Shown here piece by piece: positions 54,957-63,921 of a stretch of 64,000 nt of DNA. The DNA lies in assembly GCA_013112685.1 (NCBI GenBank), contig JABFGC010000002.1, positions 2,490,902-2,554,901 on the forward strand. Direction: 5' to 3'. The notes beneath the pieces are model-generated. The model did not search any database. It had not been told where the DNA came from and saw nothing but the letters and a program-made list of their open reading frames with translations. The stretch's first letter is position 1. The number at the start of each line of letters is the position of its first letter. This DNA comes from Chloroflexota bacterium. GTDB taxonomy: Bacteria; Chloroflexota; Anaerolineae; Anaerolineales; Villigracilaceae. Both the position numbers and the translations under genes were made by a program.

Positions 54957-55424
54957 ATGACGAACTCAACAAAGACAGAACTCAAAAAACGAGCTTTGAT
55001 GGCAATCAGGGACTACGGGGTGAATTTAACGCTATTCCGAAACGCCATGAGCGAATGGGCGGGGCTTAATGTAACCGATATGGAATGTCTTCGGCTTCTC
55101 TTTTTCAAAGGCGTTGCCACACCTTCTGAACTTTCCAGGTCCACGGGTCTCACCTCTGGCGCAACGACCGCCATGCTGGATCGGCTCGAAAAGGCCGGCT
55201 TGATTGAACGCCGACCCAACCCCAATGACCGCCGGGGGACTCTGATCGCGCCTGTACAATCGAGCTCCGAAAAAGTTGCAGCATGGTTTGAGTCGGCGCG
55301 GAACGCGCAGGATAAATTGATCGCAAGCTATTCTGAAAGTGAACTGGAGATCATTGCCGATGCCTTCGAACGCTTTGCAAAACTATGGGACGATGAACGC
55401 AGGAAGGTTCAAAAGCATCCGTAG
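54957..55424 (+). CDS. MarR family transcriptional regulator
   Basis: 155 residues. The winged helix-turn-helix is LFFKGVATPSELSRSTGLTS followed by ATTAMLDRLEKAGLIERRPN and DRRGTLIAPV for the wing. Binds a palindrome as a dimer and is usually released by small molecules. The palindrome at 54910-54930 lies 27 bases upstream. Likely controls itself and the divergent DUF1801-type gene. Confidence 0.88.
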   Translation: MTNSTKTELKKRALMAIRDYGVNLTLFRNAMSEWAGLNVTDMECLRLLFFKGVATPSELSRSTGLTSGATTAMLDRLEKAGLIERRPNPNDRRGTLIAPVQSSSEKVAAWFESARNAQDKLIASYSESELEIIADAFERFAKLWDDERRKVQKHP

Positions 55425-55934
55425 TCACTCTTCGTCGTGCGCCTTTTGCAGGTCCGCAACAATGATCTTTTTCATCTTGAGCATAGCATTGACCACCCGC
55501 TTGGACTTGACCGGGTCTGGAGTACCGATCAACTCACCCAATTGCTTCGGGATGATCTGCCACGACAAGCCGAATCTATCCTTGCACCAGCCGCATTGCT
55601 CGGCGTCGGGAACAGCAGACAACCTGCTCCAAAAATAATCCACTTCCTTCTGGTCTTCGCATTCCACATAGAACGAAATCGATTCGTTGAAATTAAAGAC
55701 CGGTCCCCCATCGAGCGCCATGAAGCGCTGACCCGCCAGCTCGAAAATACCCGTGAGCACCTTGCCTTCCATCTGCTCCGCGCCGGGCGCTTCCATGCCT
55801 TTTTCATAGCGCGTAATGGAAACAATCTTCGACTCCTGCTTCTTGTGCGGCGCGCCGTTGAACGTATCGACATAATAGTTCATCGCCTCTTCACATTGCA
55901 TGTCGAACCACAAACTTGGGACAATCTTATTCAT
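55425..55934 (-). CDS. VOC family protein (PhnB / 3-demethylubiquinone methyltransferase-like)
   Basis: 169 residues. KIVPSLWFDMQCEEAMNYYV, FMALDGGPVFNFNESISFYV, and CGWCKDRFGLSWQIIPKQL are typical of the PhnB-like vicinal-oxygen-chelate family. Last gene of the ArsR-led operon; starts two bases from the end of the gene before it. Function unknown. Confidence 0.87.
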   Translation of the reverse strand: MNKIVPSLWFDMQCEEAMNYYVDTFNGAPHKKQESKIVSITRYEKGMEAPGAEQMEGKVLTGIFELAGQRFMALDGGPVFNFNESISFYVECEDQKEVDYFWSRLSAVPDAEQCGWCKDRFGLSWQIIPKQLGELIGTPDPVKSKRVVNAMLKMKKIIVADLQKAHDEE

Positions 55935-55935
55935 T

Positions 55936-56307
55936 TCAATCTCCTTTGGTTTTCATTTTATTTGCCTGTAAATGCAATTTGACAACTCTTTCGATCAACT
56001 TGATTGGAAGCGGCTCATCGAGCGGAAATTTCAACGTTCCCTTGCCGTCCACATAGTTTGCGATCTGACGTTCGAACGCCTCGCTCCCCGCCGGTATCGG
56101 GTACAGCGACACATGCTTTTTCCACCCCGCAAAATGGACGATGTTCTTGCCGTTCCGTTCAAACGCCGCGATCTGGTAACTGATTCGCTCTTTCGCATCT
56201 GGCGCCAGTTTGCGAATCAATCTGCGAATCTCTTGTAAATACGCTTGCGACTCTGGCGGACACGCCGCTATATATTCGTCAACGGATCTGAAGTCAGTCT
56301 TAGCCAT
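55936..56307 (-). CDS. DUF1801 domain protein
   Basis: 123 residues. SVDEYIAACPPESQAYLQEI, RISYQIAAFERNGKNIVHFA, and HVSLYPIPAGSEAFERQI are the family pattern. Often annotated iron chaperone. Overlaps the end of the DUF1697 gene by eight bases, so translation is coupled. Confidence 0.87.
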   Translation of the reverse strand: MAKTDFRSVDEYIAACPPESQAYLQEIRRLIRKLAPDAKERISYQIAAFERNGKNIVHFAGWKKHVSLYPIPAGSEAFERQIANYVDGKGTLKFPLDEPLPIKLIERVVKLHLQANKMKTKGD

Positions 56308-56851
56308 TTTGTCCTTCCATGAGCGTCAACAACTTCGTCGTCGTATTCCAGTTGCGGATGGTCATATTCTGATAGACCGGCAGCCCAATAATTTTTGTCA
56401 GGTAACTCTGCGAAGCGCGGCTGATGAGACGCGAAAAATAAAGCGCCTGCTTGCCTGCATGAGCCGTATCCACACCTTCGCGGACTTTCACACTCTCCAT
56501 CGCTTCCTTTGGCGTGAGCGGCTCTTTCAAGAAAATGACATCGTATCGAAACTTCTTCTCTTCCTTGCCAAATCCCTCCGGCGCGGACTTAACAATGCCA
56601 GCCAGTTCCTTTTCAGCGATTACGACCACCTTCGCGTCAAAGTTGAAGCGTTTGGAAAGCCCCTTTTCGATTTGGGTCGTCAACACAGCCTTATCCTTTT
56701 CATCAGACTGAATCAGTACATTTCCGCTTTGAATATAGGTCAGGACATTTGAAAAGCCCATCGCCTCAAAACTGGCTTTCAAGTCCGCCATTTTGATGAT
56801 GTTCTTTCCACCAACATTGATTCCGCGCAACAGGACAAGATATTGATTCAT
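56300..56851 (-). CDS. DUF1697 domain protein
   Basis: 183 residues. LVLLRGINVGGKNIIKMADL, LTYIQSGNVLIQSDEKD, and RNWNTTTKLLTLM are the full DUF1697 pattern. Function unknown. Its start lies four bases after the end of the AlkD-like gene. Confidence 0.9.
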   Translation of the reverse strand: MNQYLVLLRGINVGGKNIIKMADLKASFEAMGFSNVLTYIQSGNVLIQSDEKDKAVLTTQIEKGLSKRFNFDAKVVVIAEKELAGIVKSAPEGFGKEEKKFRYDVIFLKEPLTPKEAMESVKVREGVDTAHAGKQALYFSRLISRASQSYLTKIIGLPVYQNMTIRNWNTTTKLLTLMEGQNG

Positions 56852-56855
56852 GCAG

Positions 56856-57566
56856 TTATTCCTGATCTTTCAGCTTCAAATAATACTCTCGTTGTTTCTT
56901 TTCAAACTTTTCAGTCGCGTACCGCAATGTGACTCTCGGCATGTCAATGGCATATTTATCCAAGAATTTCAACAAACCCTTTCTATCTTTATCGCCTGCA
57001 AATCGCAATGCCCAGCCGTTGGCTTTGTGAATCAAATCCTCTTTATCGTAGAGCATGATTTCAGCAAGTTTGAAGGCATCGTCCATATCGCCCTGTCCGA
57101 TGAAGAACAGCGTGCTGACAATCGCCGTCCGCCGTTCCGCCATCCTCTTCGATTTCGCCAGTTTGTACAAAATCTTGCGCGGCTTGTCGAAGAGATAACT
57201 CCCCACCACCCACGGAGCAGAGCGATCCACCAAGTCCCAGGTGTTGATGCGGTCATGGCGGCGGATGTACAGGTCGAAGAGTTTCTTCTTCTGTTCAGCA
57301 GTTGTCTTTTTGGAACGCGCCTGAAAATCCATGATGCTGACCGCGCCGACCCGCATTTCGTGGATGGGGCTTTCCAACATCGCTTCGACTTCACCCAACT
57401 CCATACCCATGAATTCTTTTGCCAGCGCAAAGACCTGTCCCATGCGGACGCCGATAATCGCATCGTCCTCATCTGACGCAAGGTGAAGGTGAGATTTCGC
57501 AACTGCGGGCGAACGCAGAGCCTTTAACCTTTTGAGAAACTCAGCCGAGGTCAACTGTGCGGGCAT
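56856..57566 (-). CDS. DNA alkylation repair protein, AlkD-like HEAT repeat
   Basis: 236 residues of HEAT-like helices: GVRMGQVFALAKEFMGMELG, NTWDLVDRSAPWVVGSYLFD, and LAEIMLYDKEDLIHKANGWA. AlkD enzymes excise N3- and N7-alkylpurines without base flipping; the WDLVD motif region with its catalytic Asp is present. Second repair glycosylase in the window besides the AAG-type gene. Confidence 0.85.
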   Translation of the reverse strand: MPAQLTSAEFLKRLKALRSPAVAKSHLHLASDEDDAIIGVRMGQVFALAKEFMGMELGEVEAMLESPIHEMRVGAVSIMDFQARSKKTTAEQKKKLFDLYIRRHDRINTWDLVDRSAPWVVGSYLFDKPRKILYKLAKSKRMAERRTAIVSTLFFIGQGDMDDAFKLAEIMLYDKEDLIHKANGWALRFAGDKDRKGLLKFLDKYAIDMPRVTLRYATEKFEKKQREYYLKLKDQE

Positions 57567-57567
57567 C

Positions 57568-58050
57568 TTACAATCCTTTTGCTAGAAGATCATCCAAGCG
57601 TTCGTATCCCTCGCGGACGCCTTTCTCCATTCCGCTTTGGATCATGCCGTCGCGGTCAGAGACAGATTGAAAGATGGAATGAATCGTGGCTTTCGTCCTG
57701 CCGCCGGGCAATTCTTCCAGGGTCATGCAATCCAAAGAGACGTGACCGGGGTAGCCTTCGAATTCAAAGGTCTGCACCATCCGTTCAACAGACACCTCAT
57801 GAAACGTGCCGTGAAAACCGAACTCATTGCCTTGCGGGTCTTTGTGAATGAAACGCCACTTCCCACCGCTGACCGGCTCGAATTCCCGAAGGATCATCTT
57901 ATACCCATGCGGACCCACCCACTGAACATATAATGCCGGGTCAATGTGCGCTTTGTACACCAACTCACGCGGCGCATCGAATTCGCGAACGATAAAAAGT
58001 TCCTGCTTGCCGGGTTCAGCGGTGACGGTTACTTTATTTTTCGGGGGCAT
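57568..58050 (-). CDS. SRPBCC / AHSA1-domain protein
   Basis: 160 residues. ELFIVREFDAPRELVYKAHI and YVQWVGPHGYKMILREFEPV are the START-like fold signatures. The C-terminus has REGYERLDDLLAKGL. Commonly encoded with ArsR regulators, as here (one base after the regulator's end). Function unknown. Confidence 0.87.
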   Translation of the reverse strand: MPPKNKVTVTAEPGKQELFIVREFDAPRELVYKAHIDPALYVQWVGPHGYKMILREFEPVSGGKWRFIHKDPQGNEFGFHGTFHEVSVERMVQTFEFEGYPGHVSLDCMTLEELPGGRTKATIHSIFQSVSDRDGMIQSGMEKGVREGYERLDDLLAKGL

Positions 58051-58051
58051 G

Positions 58052-58369
58052 TCATTTCTCCTTTTTCATTTGTTCCAATAAATCGTCGAGGCGGTTAAAC
58101 CTGTCTTCCCATACTTTGCGATACTGTTCAATCCAATCGGTCACTTCACCTAATTTATCGAAACACGCTTCCACATACCGCTCGCGTCCCTGTGGGATGA
58201 CGACCACCAATCCGCATTCCTTCAATATCTTGATATGGCGCGAGACGGCAGGGCGGCTGATGCGAAAATTCTCGGCAACACCGTTCAAGGTCAGCCGCTG
58301 ATGAGAAAGCAACGCCAGAATGGCGCGTCGGTTGGGGTCTGCAATGGCTTGAAATACGTCTCGTCTCAT
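58052..58369 (-). CDS. ArsR family transcriptional regulator
   Basis: 105 residues. Winged helix: VFQAIADPNRRAILALLSHQ, TLNGVAENFRISRPAVSRHI, and LVVVIPQGRERYVEACFDKL. No cysteine pair for metal sensing is present. First gene of a six-gene operon with gaps of 1-4 bases or overlaps. Probably autoregulates through the dyad at 58382-58397. Confidence 0.9.
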   Translation of the reverse strand: MRRDVFQAIADPNRRAILALLSHQRLTLNGVAENFRISRPAVSRHIKILKECGLVVVIPQGRERYVEACFDKLGEVTDWIEQYRKVWEDRFNRLDDLLEQMKKEK

Positions 58370-58381
58370 GCTTCCTTTTGC

Positions 58382-58397
58382 GTAACCATTCCGTTAC
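58382..58397. promoter_or_regulatory. inverted repeat upstream of the ArsR gene
   Basis: GTAAC - six bases - GTTAC, 13 bases before the start codon. Candidate operator of the ArsR repressor. Confidence 0.5.
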
Positions 58398-58447
58398 ATA
58401 TCATGAATAGATTTTAGAACGGATTTTCTGATTTGTCAAGTGGCAAT

Positions 58448-59262
58448 TTATCCGCGAAATCGGGGATACGAACCCAGCACGCGCAGCATCAAGGCATCTC
58501 CCCCAAATGGTCGAGCGCGCGTTTGGAAACATCGTCGTGCGCCGAGCCAATGAAATCAATGTAAAACAAATACTCCCAGGGCTTACCCTGCAGCGGGCGC
58601 GATTCGATTTTTGTGAGGTCGAGATCGCGCAGCGCGAAGACGCTCAACGCCTTGAACAACGAACCGGGGACATTTTTCAGTGTGAACACGATGGAAGTCT
58701 TCGCCTCTTCCGTCGGGACAACTGATTCTCGTCCGACAGCGAGAAAACGCGTATAGTTTTCCGCGTTATCTTCGATACCTTCCTCCAGAATTTGCATGCC
58801 GTACAAATCCGCCGCCCGCCGCGATGCAATCGCTGCCATATCGCGCGCGCCAGATTCCTTGAGCATCTTCACGCTTCCCGCCGTATCGTAGACTTGTTCC
58901 GCTTTGATGCCATGCGAGCGCAAATACGCCGCGCACTGTCCCAACGCCTGCGGATGGCTGATGGCTTTCTTGATATCTTCCTTCTTCACGCCGGGGTTTG
59001 CAATCAGACAATGCCGCACGCGCAGGAAGTACTCCCCCACAATATGCAGGTTATGCCGAAGCAACAAATCATAATTTTGGTAAATGCTGCCCGCCAATGA
59101 ATTTTCGATGGGAGCCAACGCCAAATCGCTTTTGCCGGAGACGACAGAGTCGAACATCACATCGAATGACTCGCAAGGAAGCGTCTCCACATCATTCCCA
59201 AAATAATCGAAGACCGCCTGCTCACTGTACGCGCCGGGTTCGCCTTGGAAGGATACTTTCAT
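58448..59262 (-). CDS. pheA: prephenate dehydratase, frameshifted at the end
   Basis: About 271 residues. MKVSFQGEPGAYSEQAVFDY starts the catalytic domain; the TRF motif is in NAENYTRFLAVG. The ACT domain has the ESRP phenylalanine-binding motif (LDLTKIESRPLQGKPWEYLF). A one-base shift near 58493 stops the frame early at LGEMP; the other frame gives the normal ending LMLRVLGSYPRF. Makes phenylpyruvate; follows an aspartate-type aminotransferase gene that could complete phenylalanine synthesis. Confidence 0.9.
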
Positions 59263-59277
59263 GTTCAACTCCATTTT

Positions 59278-59342
59278 GGGTAAGTAGTAATTGGTAAATG
59301 GTAATTAGAGATTGGAGATTTACCAATTACCAATCTCCAATT
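59278..59342. repeat. palindromic spacer repeat, family G
   Basis: AGTAATTGGTAAATGGTAAT and AGAGATTGGAGATTTACC, then CAATTACCAATCTCCAATTA. An imperfect palindrome between the aminotransferase and pheA. Confidence 0.6.
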
Positions 59343-60528
59343 ACTGCCCTTCCGCCCACTTCACAATCTTCCGAAAGCCCGCCTCCACATCTTCCTCAGA
59401 AGCGGCAATGGTCATGCGGATGAAGCCCTCGCCCTGCTCGCCAAACGCGGAGCCGGGCACGAGTCCCACGCCTTCCTCTTCGAGGATTTTTTCGCACATC
59501 TCCACCGAAGACTTGTTCAGGGCGCGCAAGTCCAGGAAGAAATAGAACGCGCCCTGCGGCGGAATGACTTTGACTTTCTCGCTTTCGAGTTCATGTGCAA
59601 GACGAATGACCAGGTTACGGCGGCGGCTGTAGGCGGCGCGCATTTCGGCAGTGACCTCTTGAATCTTTGGGTCTGTCAGGGCAAAGGTCGCAGCTTTTTG
59701 GATGAAGGGAGCCACACAGGTAATGGAATTTTGCCCGGCTTTCAAAGCGTTCTGGATCACCCGCGCAGGCGCGGCAAGGAAACCGACACGCCAGCCGGTC
59801 ATCGCATACGATTTGGACAGGCTGTTTACCAAAATCGTGCGTTCCTTTGCGCCTTCAAAATCTGCCGCACAGGTGGGTTTGCCTTCGTAATACAAACTTC
59901 CGTAGACTTCATCGCTGACGATCCACAAGTTGTGTTCTTTGGCGAAGTCTTGCAGTTTTTGCAGGTATTCACGTGATGGGAATGCGCCGGTTGGGTTGGA
60001 GGGATAGTTCAGGACGATGACTTTCGTGTGAGGAGTCAACGCTTTCAGCCAAGAGTCAAAATGAGGGACGAACCCACGCTCCGCGTCGGCGGGGGCAGGG
60101 ATGCGGATCACATTCCCGCGTAGCATGACCGCCATGTTGGAATGCGTCGCCCACGAAGGGTCCGGCACCAGCACGTCATCGCCGGGATTCAAAATCGCCT
60201 GCATCGCCGTGTAATAGGCATGGATGCCGCCATGTGTGACGAGTATTTCCGAGGCGGGATCATAGCTCACACCTTCATCGCGTTGAAGTTTTGCGGCAAT
60301 GGCTTTGCGCAATTCGAGTGTGCCTGTGGAGGGGCCGTAATGGGTGTGTCCTTCCTGCATGGCTTTGAAGGCGGCTTCTGCAATGGCGGGATGCGTCCCG
60401 AAATCCGGGTCGCCGACCTGCAAGCCGATAATTTTGTGCCCGCTGGCTTTGAGCGCGAGGATACGGTCTGCCATGGCGACGGTGGCGGATTGGCGGATGA
60501 GGTCCATTTGTGTGTTGAGATTGCGCAT
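59341..60528 (-). CDS. class I/II pyridoxal-phosphate aminotransferase (aspartate type)
   Basis: 395 residues. GLQVGDPDFGTHPAIAEAA, YGPSTGTLELRKAIAAKL, VIVLNYPSNPTGAFPSRE, VSDEVYGSLYYEG, and the PLP lysine in NSLSKSYAMTGWRVGFLAAP. Similar to aspartate/aromatic aminotransferases of subgroup I-gamma. Upstream of pheA on the same strand, so transamination of phenylpyruvate or arogenate synthesis is plausible. Confidence 0.88.
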   Translation of the reverse strand: MRNLNTQMDLIRQSATVAMADRILALKASGHKIIGLQVGDPDFGTHPAIAEAAFKAMQEGHTHYGPSTGTLELRKAIAAKLQRDEGVSYDPASEILVTHGGIHAYYTAMQAILNPGDDVLVPDPSWATHSNMAVMLRGNVIRIPAPADAERGFVPHFDSWLKALTPHTKVIVLNYPSNPTGAFPSREYLQKLQDFAKEHNLWIVSDEVYGSLYYEGKPTCAADFEGAKERTILVNSLSKSYAMTGWRVGFLAAPARVIQNALKAGQNSITCVAPFIQKAATFALTDPKIQEVTAEMRAAYSRRRNLVIRLAHELESEKVKVIPPQGAFYFFLDLRALNKSSVEMCEKILEEEGVGLVPGSAFGEQGEGFIRMTIAASEEDVEAGFRKIVKWAEGQ

Positions 60529-60599
60529 GATGCGAGTGTATCAAAGAAAGGAAAATCCCGTCAACGAATGGACGGTATTGTCAAAAAAGAGTGCCCCTC

Positions 60600-60690
60600 T
60601 TTAGCGCAAAGACACAAAGTCACGAAGACTCGAAGAGAGATACTTTGTGTCTCGATGTCTTCGTGACTTTGTAGTTCCAGTCTTTCTTTT
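60600..60690. repeat. inverted-repeat spacer of CACAAAG/CACGAAG words
   Basis: CAAAGACACAAAGTCACGAA and its inverse TGTCTTCGTGACTTTGTAG. Similar word use to the repeat at 62240 and, more distantly, to family D around the GxxExxY gene. Confidence 0.55.
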
Positions 60691-60697
60691 TTTATTT

Positions 60698-62228
60698 TCA
60701 ATTTCGCATTTTTTCGTAGAGCGGCTGGAGGCGGGTGTACATTTTTTTATAGACCCCGTAATACAGCTCATTGTAGCGGGTGTGCGTTTTGGGATCCGGT
60801 TCGAAGGTGTCGCGGATGTGAGTCATCTCGCGGATGGCGGTGGGGAAATCTCTGTGGATGCCCATGCCGACCGCCGCGTCCATCGCCGCGCCGAGACCGG
60901 AGGCTTCGTAGATGTGCGGACGTGAGGCGGGCAATCCAAACACATCCGCCGTCAATTGCAGCGCCGCATCCGATTGACTGCCGCCGCCTGCCACGCGCAA
61001 CTCGGTCACTTGAACGCCGCTGCGTTTGGCAGTTCTCTCCGCACCTTCGCGCAGGGCATATGCAAGTCCTTCAAGGATGGCGCGATACAAATGCGCGCGG
61101 GTATGCACGTCGCTGAAGCCGATGACGGCGCCGCGCGCTTCGGGTCGGGGAAGACCAAGCCGGGCGACCAGTATGGTTGCAGGATCAACCCGTCCGAGCC
61201 GGGCGGGACGGAGCGCACGAGTTCGTCGAACAAGGTCTCCGGCTCGATGCCGCGTTCGTCGGCGAGGTTCTGTTCGCGCAGACCGAATTGCTGTTTGAAC
61301 CAGGTCACCATCCAGTAGCCGCGGTTGACGCCGATCTCGAAGTTGTAGGCAGCAGGCACGGCGGCAGGATACGGCGGCAGGAGCGGGATGACTTCGATGT
61401 ATTTTTGTGCGTGGTGTTGATGGTGGCGGTCGTGCCGTAACTCAGGCAGGCAACGTGCGATTCGAGACAGCCTGCGCCAAGCACTTCCGTCGCTTTGTCG
61501 GCGGCGGCGGCGATGAGCGGGAGTCCCTGCGGGATGCCGGTGGCAGAAGCGGCTTCGGCGGTGATCCCGCCCAATGGCGACGCGGCAGGCACGAGGTCCG
61601 GTAAGAGGCGTTTGTCCATCGGAACCGCCTGCCATTTCCAGTCCCACCACTTTGCCCACGACTGCGCTTTGTAATCGAAGGGGACGTATCCGACCTGACT
61701 GGAGACGGAGTCCACAAATTGACCGACGAGTCGATGCGTGAGGTATCCTGATAAGAAGAGATACTTGTGCGTTTCTTTCCACACCTGAGGCTGGTTCGCG
61801 CGAATCCAGTTCGCCTCCGCCTCCGCCTGGAGATACGCCACCGTTGCCGACGCGCCCGCAACTGCAAACGCCGCGCCCCACAACCCGCCGACGGGTGTGA
61901 GCCCTTCGGTGCGGCGCTGGTCGAGCCAGATGATGGCGTGACGGAGCGGTTTGCCGTTTTTATCCACGTTGATGACGGTACCGCGCTGTGTGGTGAGCGC
62001 AACCGCGGCAATGGACGATTTATCCACGCCTTGTGCCCACAATCCCTGGCAGGCTTCGCAGACCGCGCGCCAGAACACTTCGGGGTCCTGTTCGGCGAGA
62101 CCCGGCGCGGTGGAGTAATACGGCTCGATGGGGACGCGCTGTTTTGCGAGCAGATTCCCGCGCGGGTCGAACAGCAACGCGCGGACAGATTGGGTGCCGT
62201 TGTCTATGGCGAGGATGTTTTCGGGCAT
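60698..62228 (-). CDS. FGGY-family carbohydrate kinase, two frameshifts
   Basis: About 510 residues when rejoined. ILAIDNGTQSVRALLFDPRG (ATP site), EPYYSTAPGLAEQDPEVFW, TTQRGTVINVD, IIWLDQRR, ACLSYGTTATIN, and the C-terminal VTELRVAGGGSQSDAALQLT are FGGY motifs. Breaks near 61408 and 61142. It differs from glpK in length and lacks the GlpK-specific VTNQRETT, so the sugar or polyol is unknown. It lies next to a glycerol-3-phosphate dehydrogenase gene; a three-carbon or sugar-alcohol substrate is possible. Confidence 0.83.
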
Positions 62229-62239
62229 GAGAGACTCCG

Positions 62240-62323
62240 TTTACCACGAAGTGTCACAAAGGTGCACAAAGGATTTTTCTTTTGTTTTCCTTCGTGACAC
62301 TTTGTTCCCTTTGTGGTTGAAAA
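62240..62323. repeat. inverted-repeat spacer of CACGAAG/CACAAAG words
   Basis: ACCACGAAGTGTCACAAAGG and the opposing CCTTCGTGACACTTTG and CCCTTTGTGGT surround a T-rich centre. Located between the FGGY kinase and the dehydrogenase gene. Confidence 0.55.
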
Positions 62324-62325
62324 AA

Positions 62326-63910
62326 TCAATTTAGTTTGTAAGATCGATTCCACAATATTGTGTAATCGCTAAATTCCTTTTCCCAACGCAGGTCGTCCCA
62401 GCCGAGTTCGGGCTGGACGATGGCGCGGATTTGCGGGAGCAAGTCCAACCCGCCATTGGGCGCGAGCAGACCGAGTCTAACACGGCGCAGGAGCAAATCA
62501 TCGAGATGGATGACGCCTTCGGCGCGCGAGGCTTGACGGAGTTCCTCCCAAAGATACGGCGTACCGGAAATGAGTTCTTCGCGGCAACCGGAAGCGATCA
62601 GCGAAGCGGCTTCCGTCCCATAGCGGGCAAGCAGGCGCAATTGCTGAGCGGGATTCAGGTTTGACTCTCTGAACAGGGATTCGGCTTTGGGTGGGAAGGA
62701 ATCCAGCACGGGTGTATTGACATCGAACGCGACGTGACCGAGATATTTTTTAGCCGCTTTGAGCGCATCGCGCGCCATGATGCGGAAGGTGGTCAACTTG
62801 CCGCCGCTGACCGTGAGCAGACCGTTCTCGTCCCAGATGGCGTGCTCGCGCGACTCCTTCGACGGGTCGGCTTTGCCGGTGTCCACCACGGGACGCAAGC
62901 CCGAAAACGTGGATATGACATCCTTGAAGTCGAATTCCTGCGCGGGGAAGACGGATCGCAGTCCTTCCATCAAATATTCCGCTTCGGAGGAACTGATGGA
63001 CGGGTCGGTTTGGATGTTCGATTTATGATCCACATCCGTTGTGCCGAAGAGGATTGCGCCTTCCCACGGAATTGCCATCACAGGTCGCCCATCGCGCGGA
63101 TGCAGGAACGAAACCGCGCGCGTGATGGGCAGTCGGCTGAACGGCAAGCACCAGATGACTTCCGCGCAAGGGACGCATACGCGGCTTCTGCTGAATGTTT
63201 CCGCGCAACTCATCCGCCCATGCGCCGGTGGCGTTGATGACCACCTTCGCACGGACTTCCGCCTGGCATTCGGTCTCGCCGGATGTGTCGCGCAAGACCA
63301 CGCCGCAGACCTGTCCACTTTGAGTTTTCAACAATGAATCTACGCGGGCGTAATTCAACGCGCACCCGCCATCCGAAACTGATTCTCTCAACAACCGTAA
63401 CACAAGCCGGGCGTCGTCGGTGTTGGCGTCGAAGTAACGGTAGCCGCCGCGCAAGATGGGTATGGTCAACAGCGGGCACAACTCGCGAGTGTCGTCCAGG
63501 TCATACGAGCGGTGAGTCCATTGTCCCGCCATGATGTCGTAGAGCGTCAGCCCCGCGCCGAAGACCCAGCCCGGAATTTTGTCGCCCTGCAGGCAGGCAT
63601 ACAAAAAGCCGAGCCTGTTGACGAGTCCGCGCCCCTGCTTCAAAAGATATTCGCGCTCGCGCACCGATTCCAACGTGACCATGAATTGCGCATTTTTCAA
63701 GTAGCGCAATCCGCCGTGCACCAGCTTCGACGAACGGCTGGACGTGCCCGACGCGAAATCGTCCGCTTCGACGAGCAGGGCACGCAGTTTCGCGTGCGCC
63801 GCCTGACGTAAAATTCCCGCGCCCGTGATGCCCCCGCCAATGATGATCAAGTCCCGGGGCTGGTTCAGTTCAGCCCAAACGTTGTCGCGCCAACCGCGAG
63901 ACCATTGCAT
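62326..63910 (-). CDS. glycerol-3-phosphate dehydrogenase/oxidase, second copy, frameshifted
   Basis: About 528 residues. RDLIIIGGGITGAGILRQAA is the FAD site, then FASGTSSRSSKLVHGGLRYL. A one-base break near 63148 separates it from ITRAVSFLHPRDGRPVMAIP, GTTDVDHKSN, and SGGKLTTFRIMARDAL. Clearly different from GlpD at 16258 (which has ASAASSHMAHGG). ATG 63910 is chosen: the seven in-frame codons upstream come from a family B repeat. With the FGGY kinase next to it, it may handle a glycerol-derived substrate. Confidence 0.85.
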
Positions 63911-63921
63911 AATTTCTCTCT

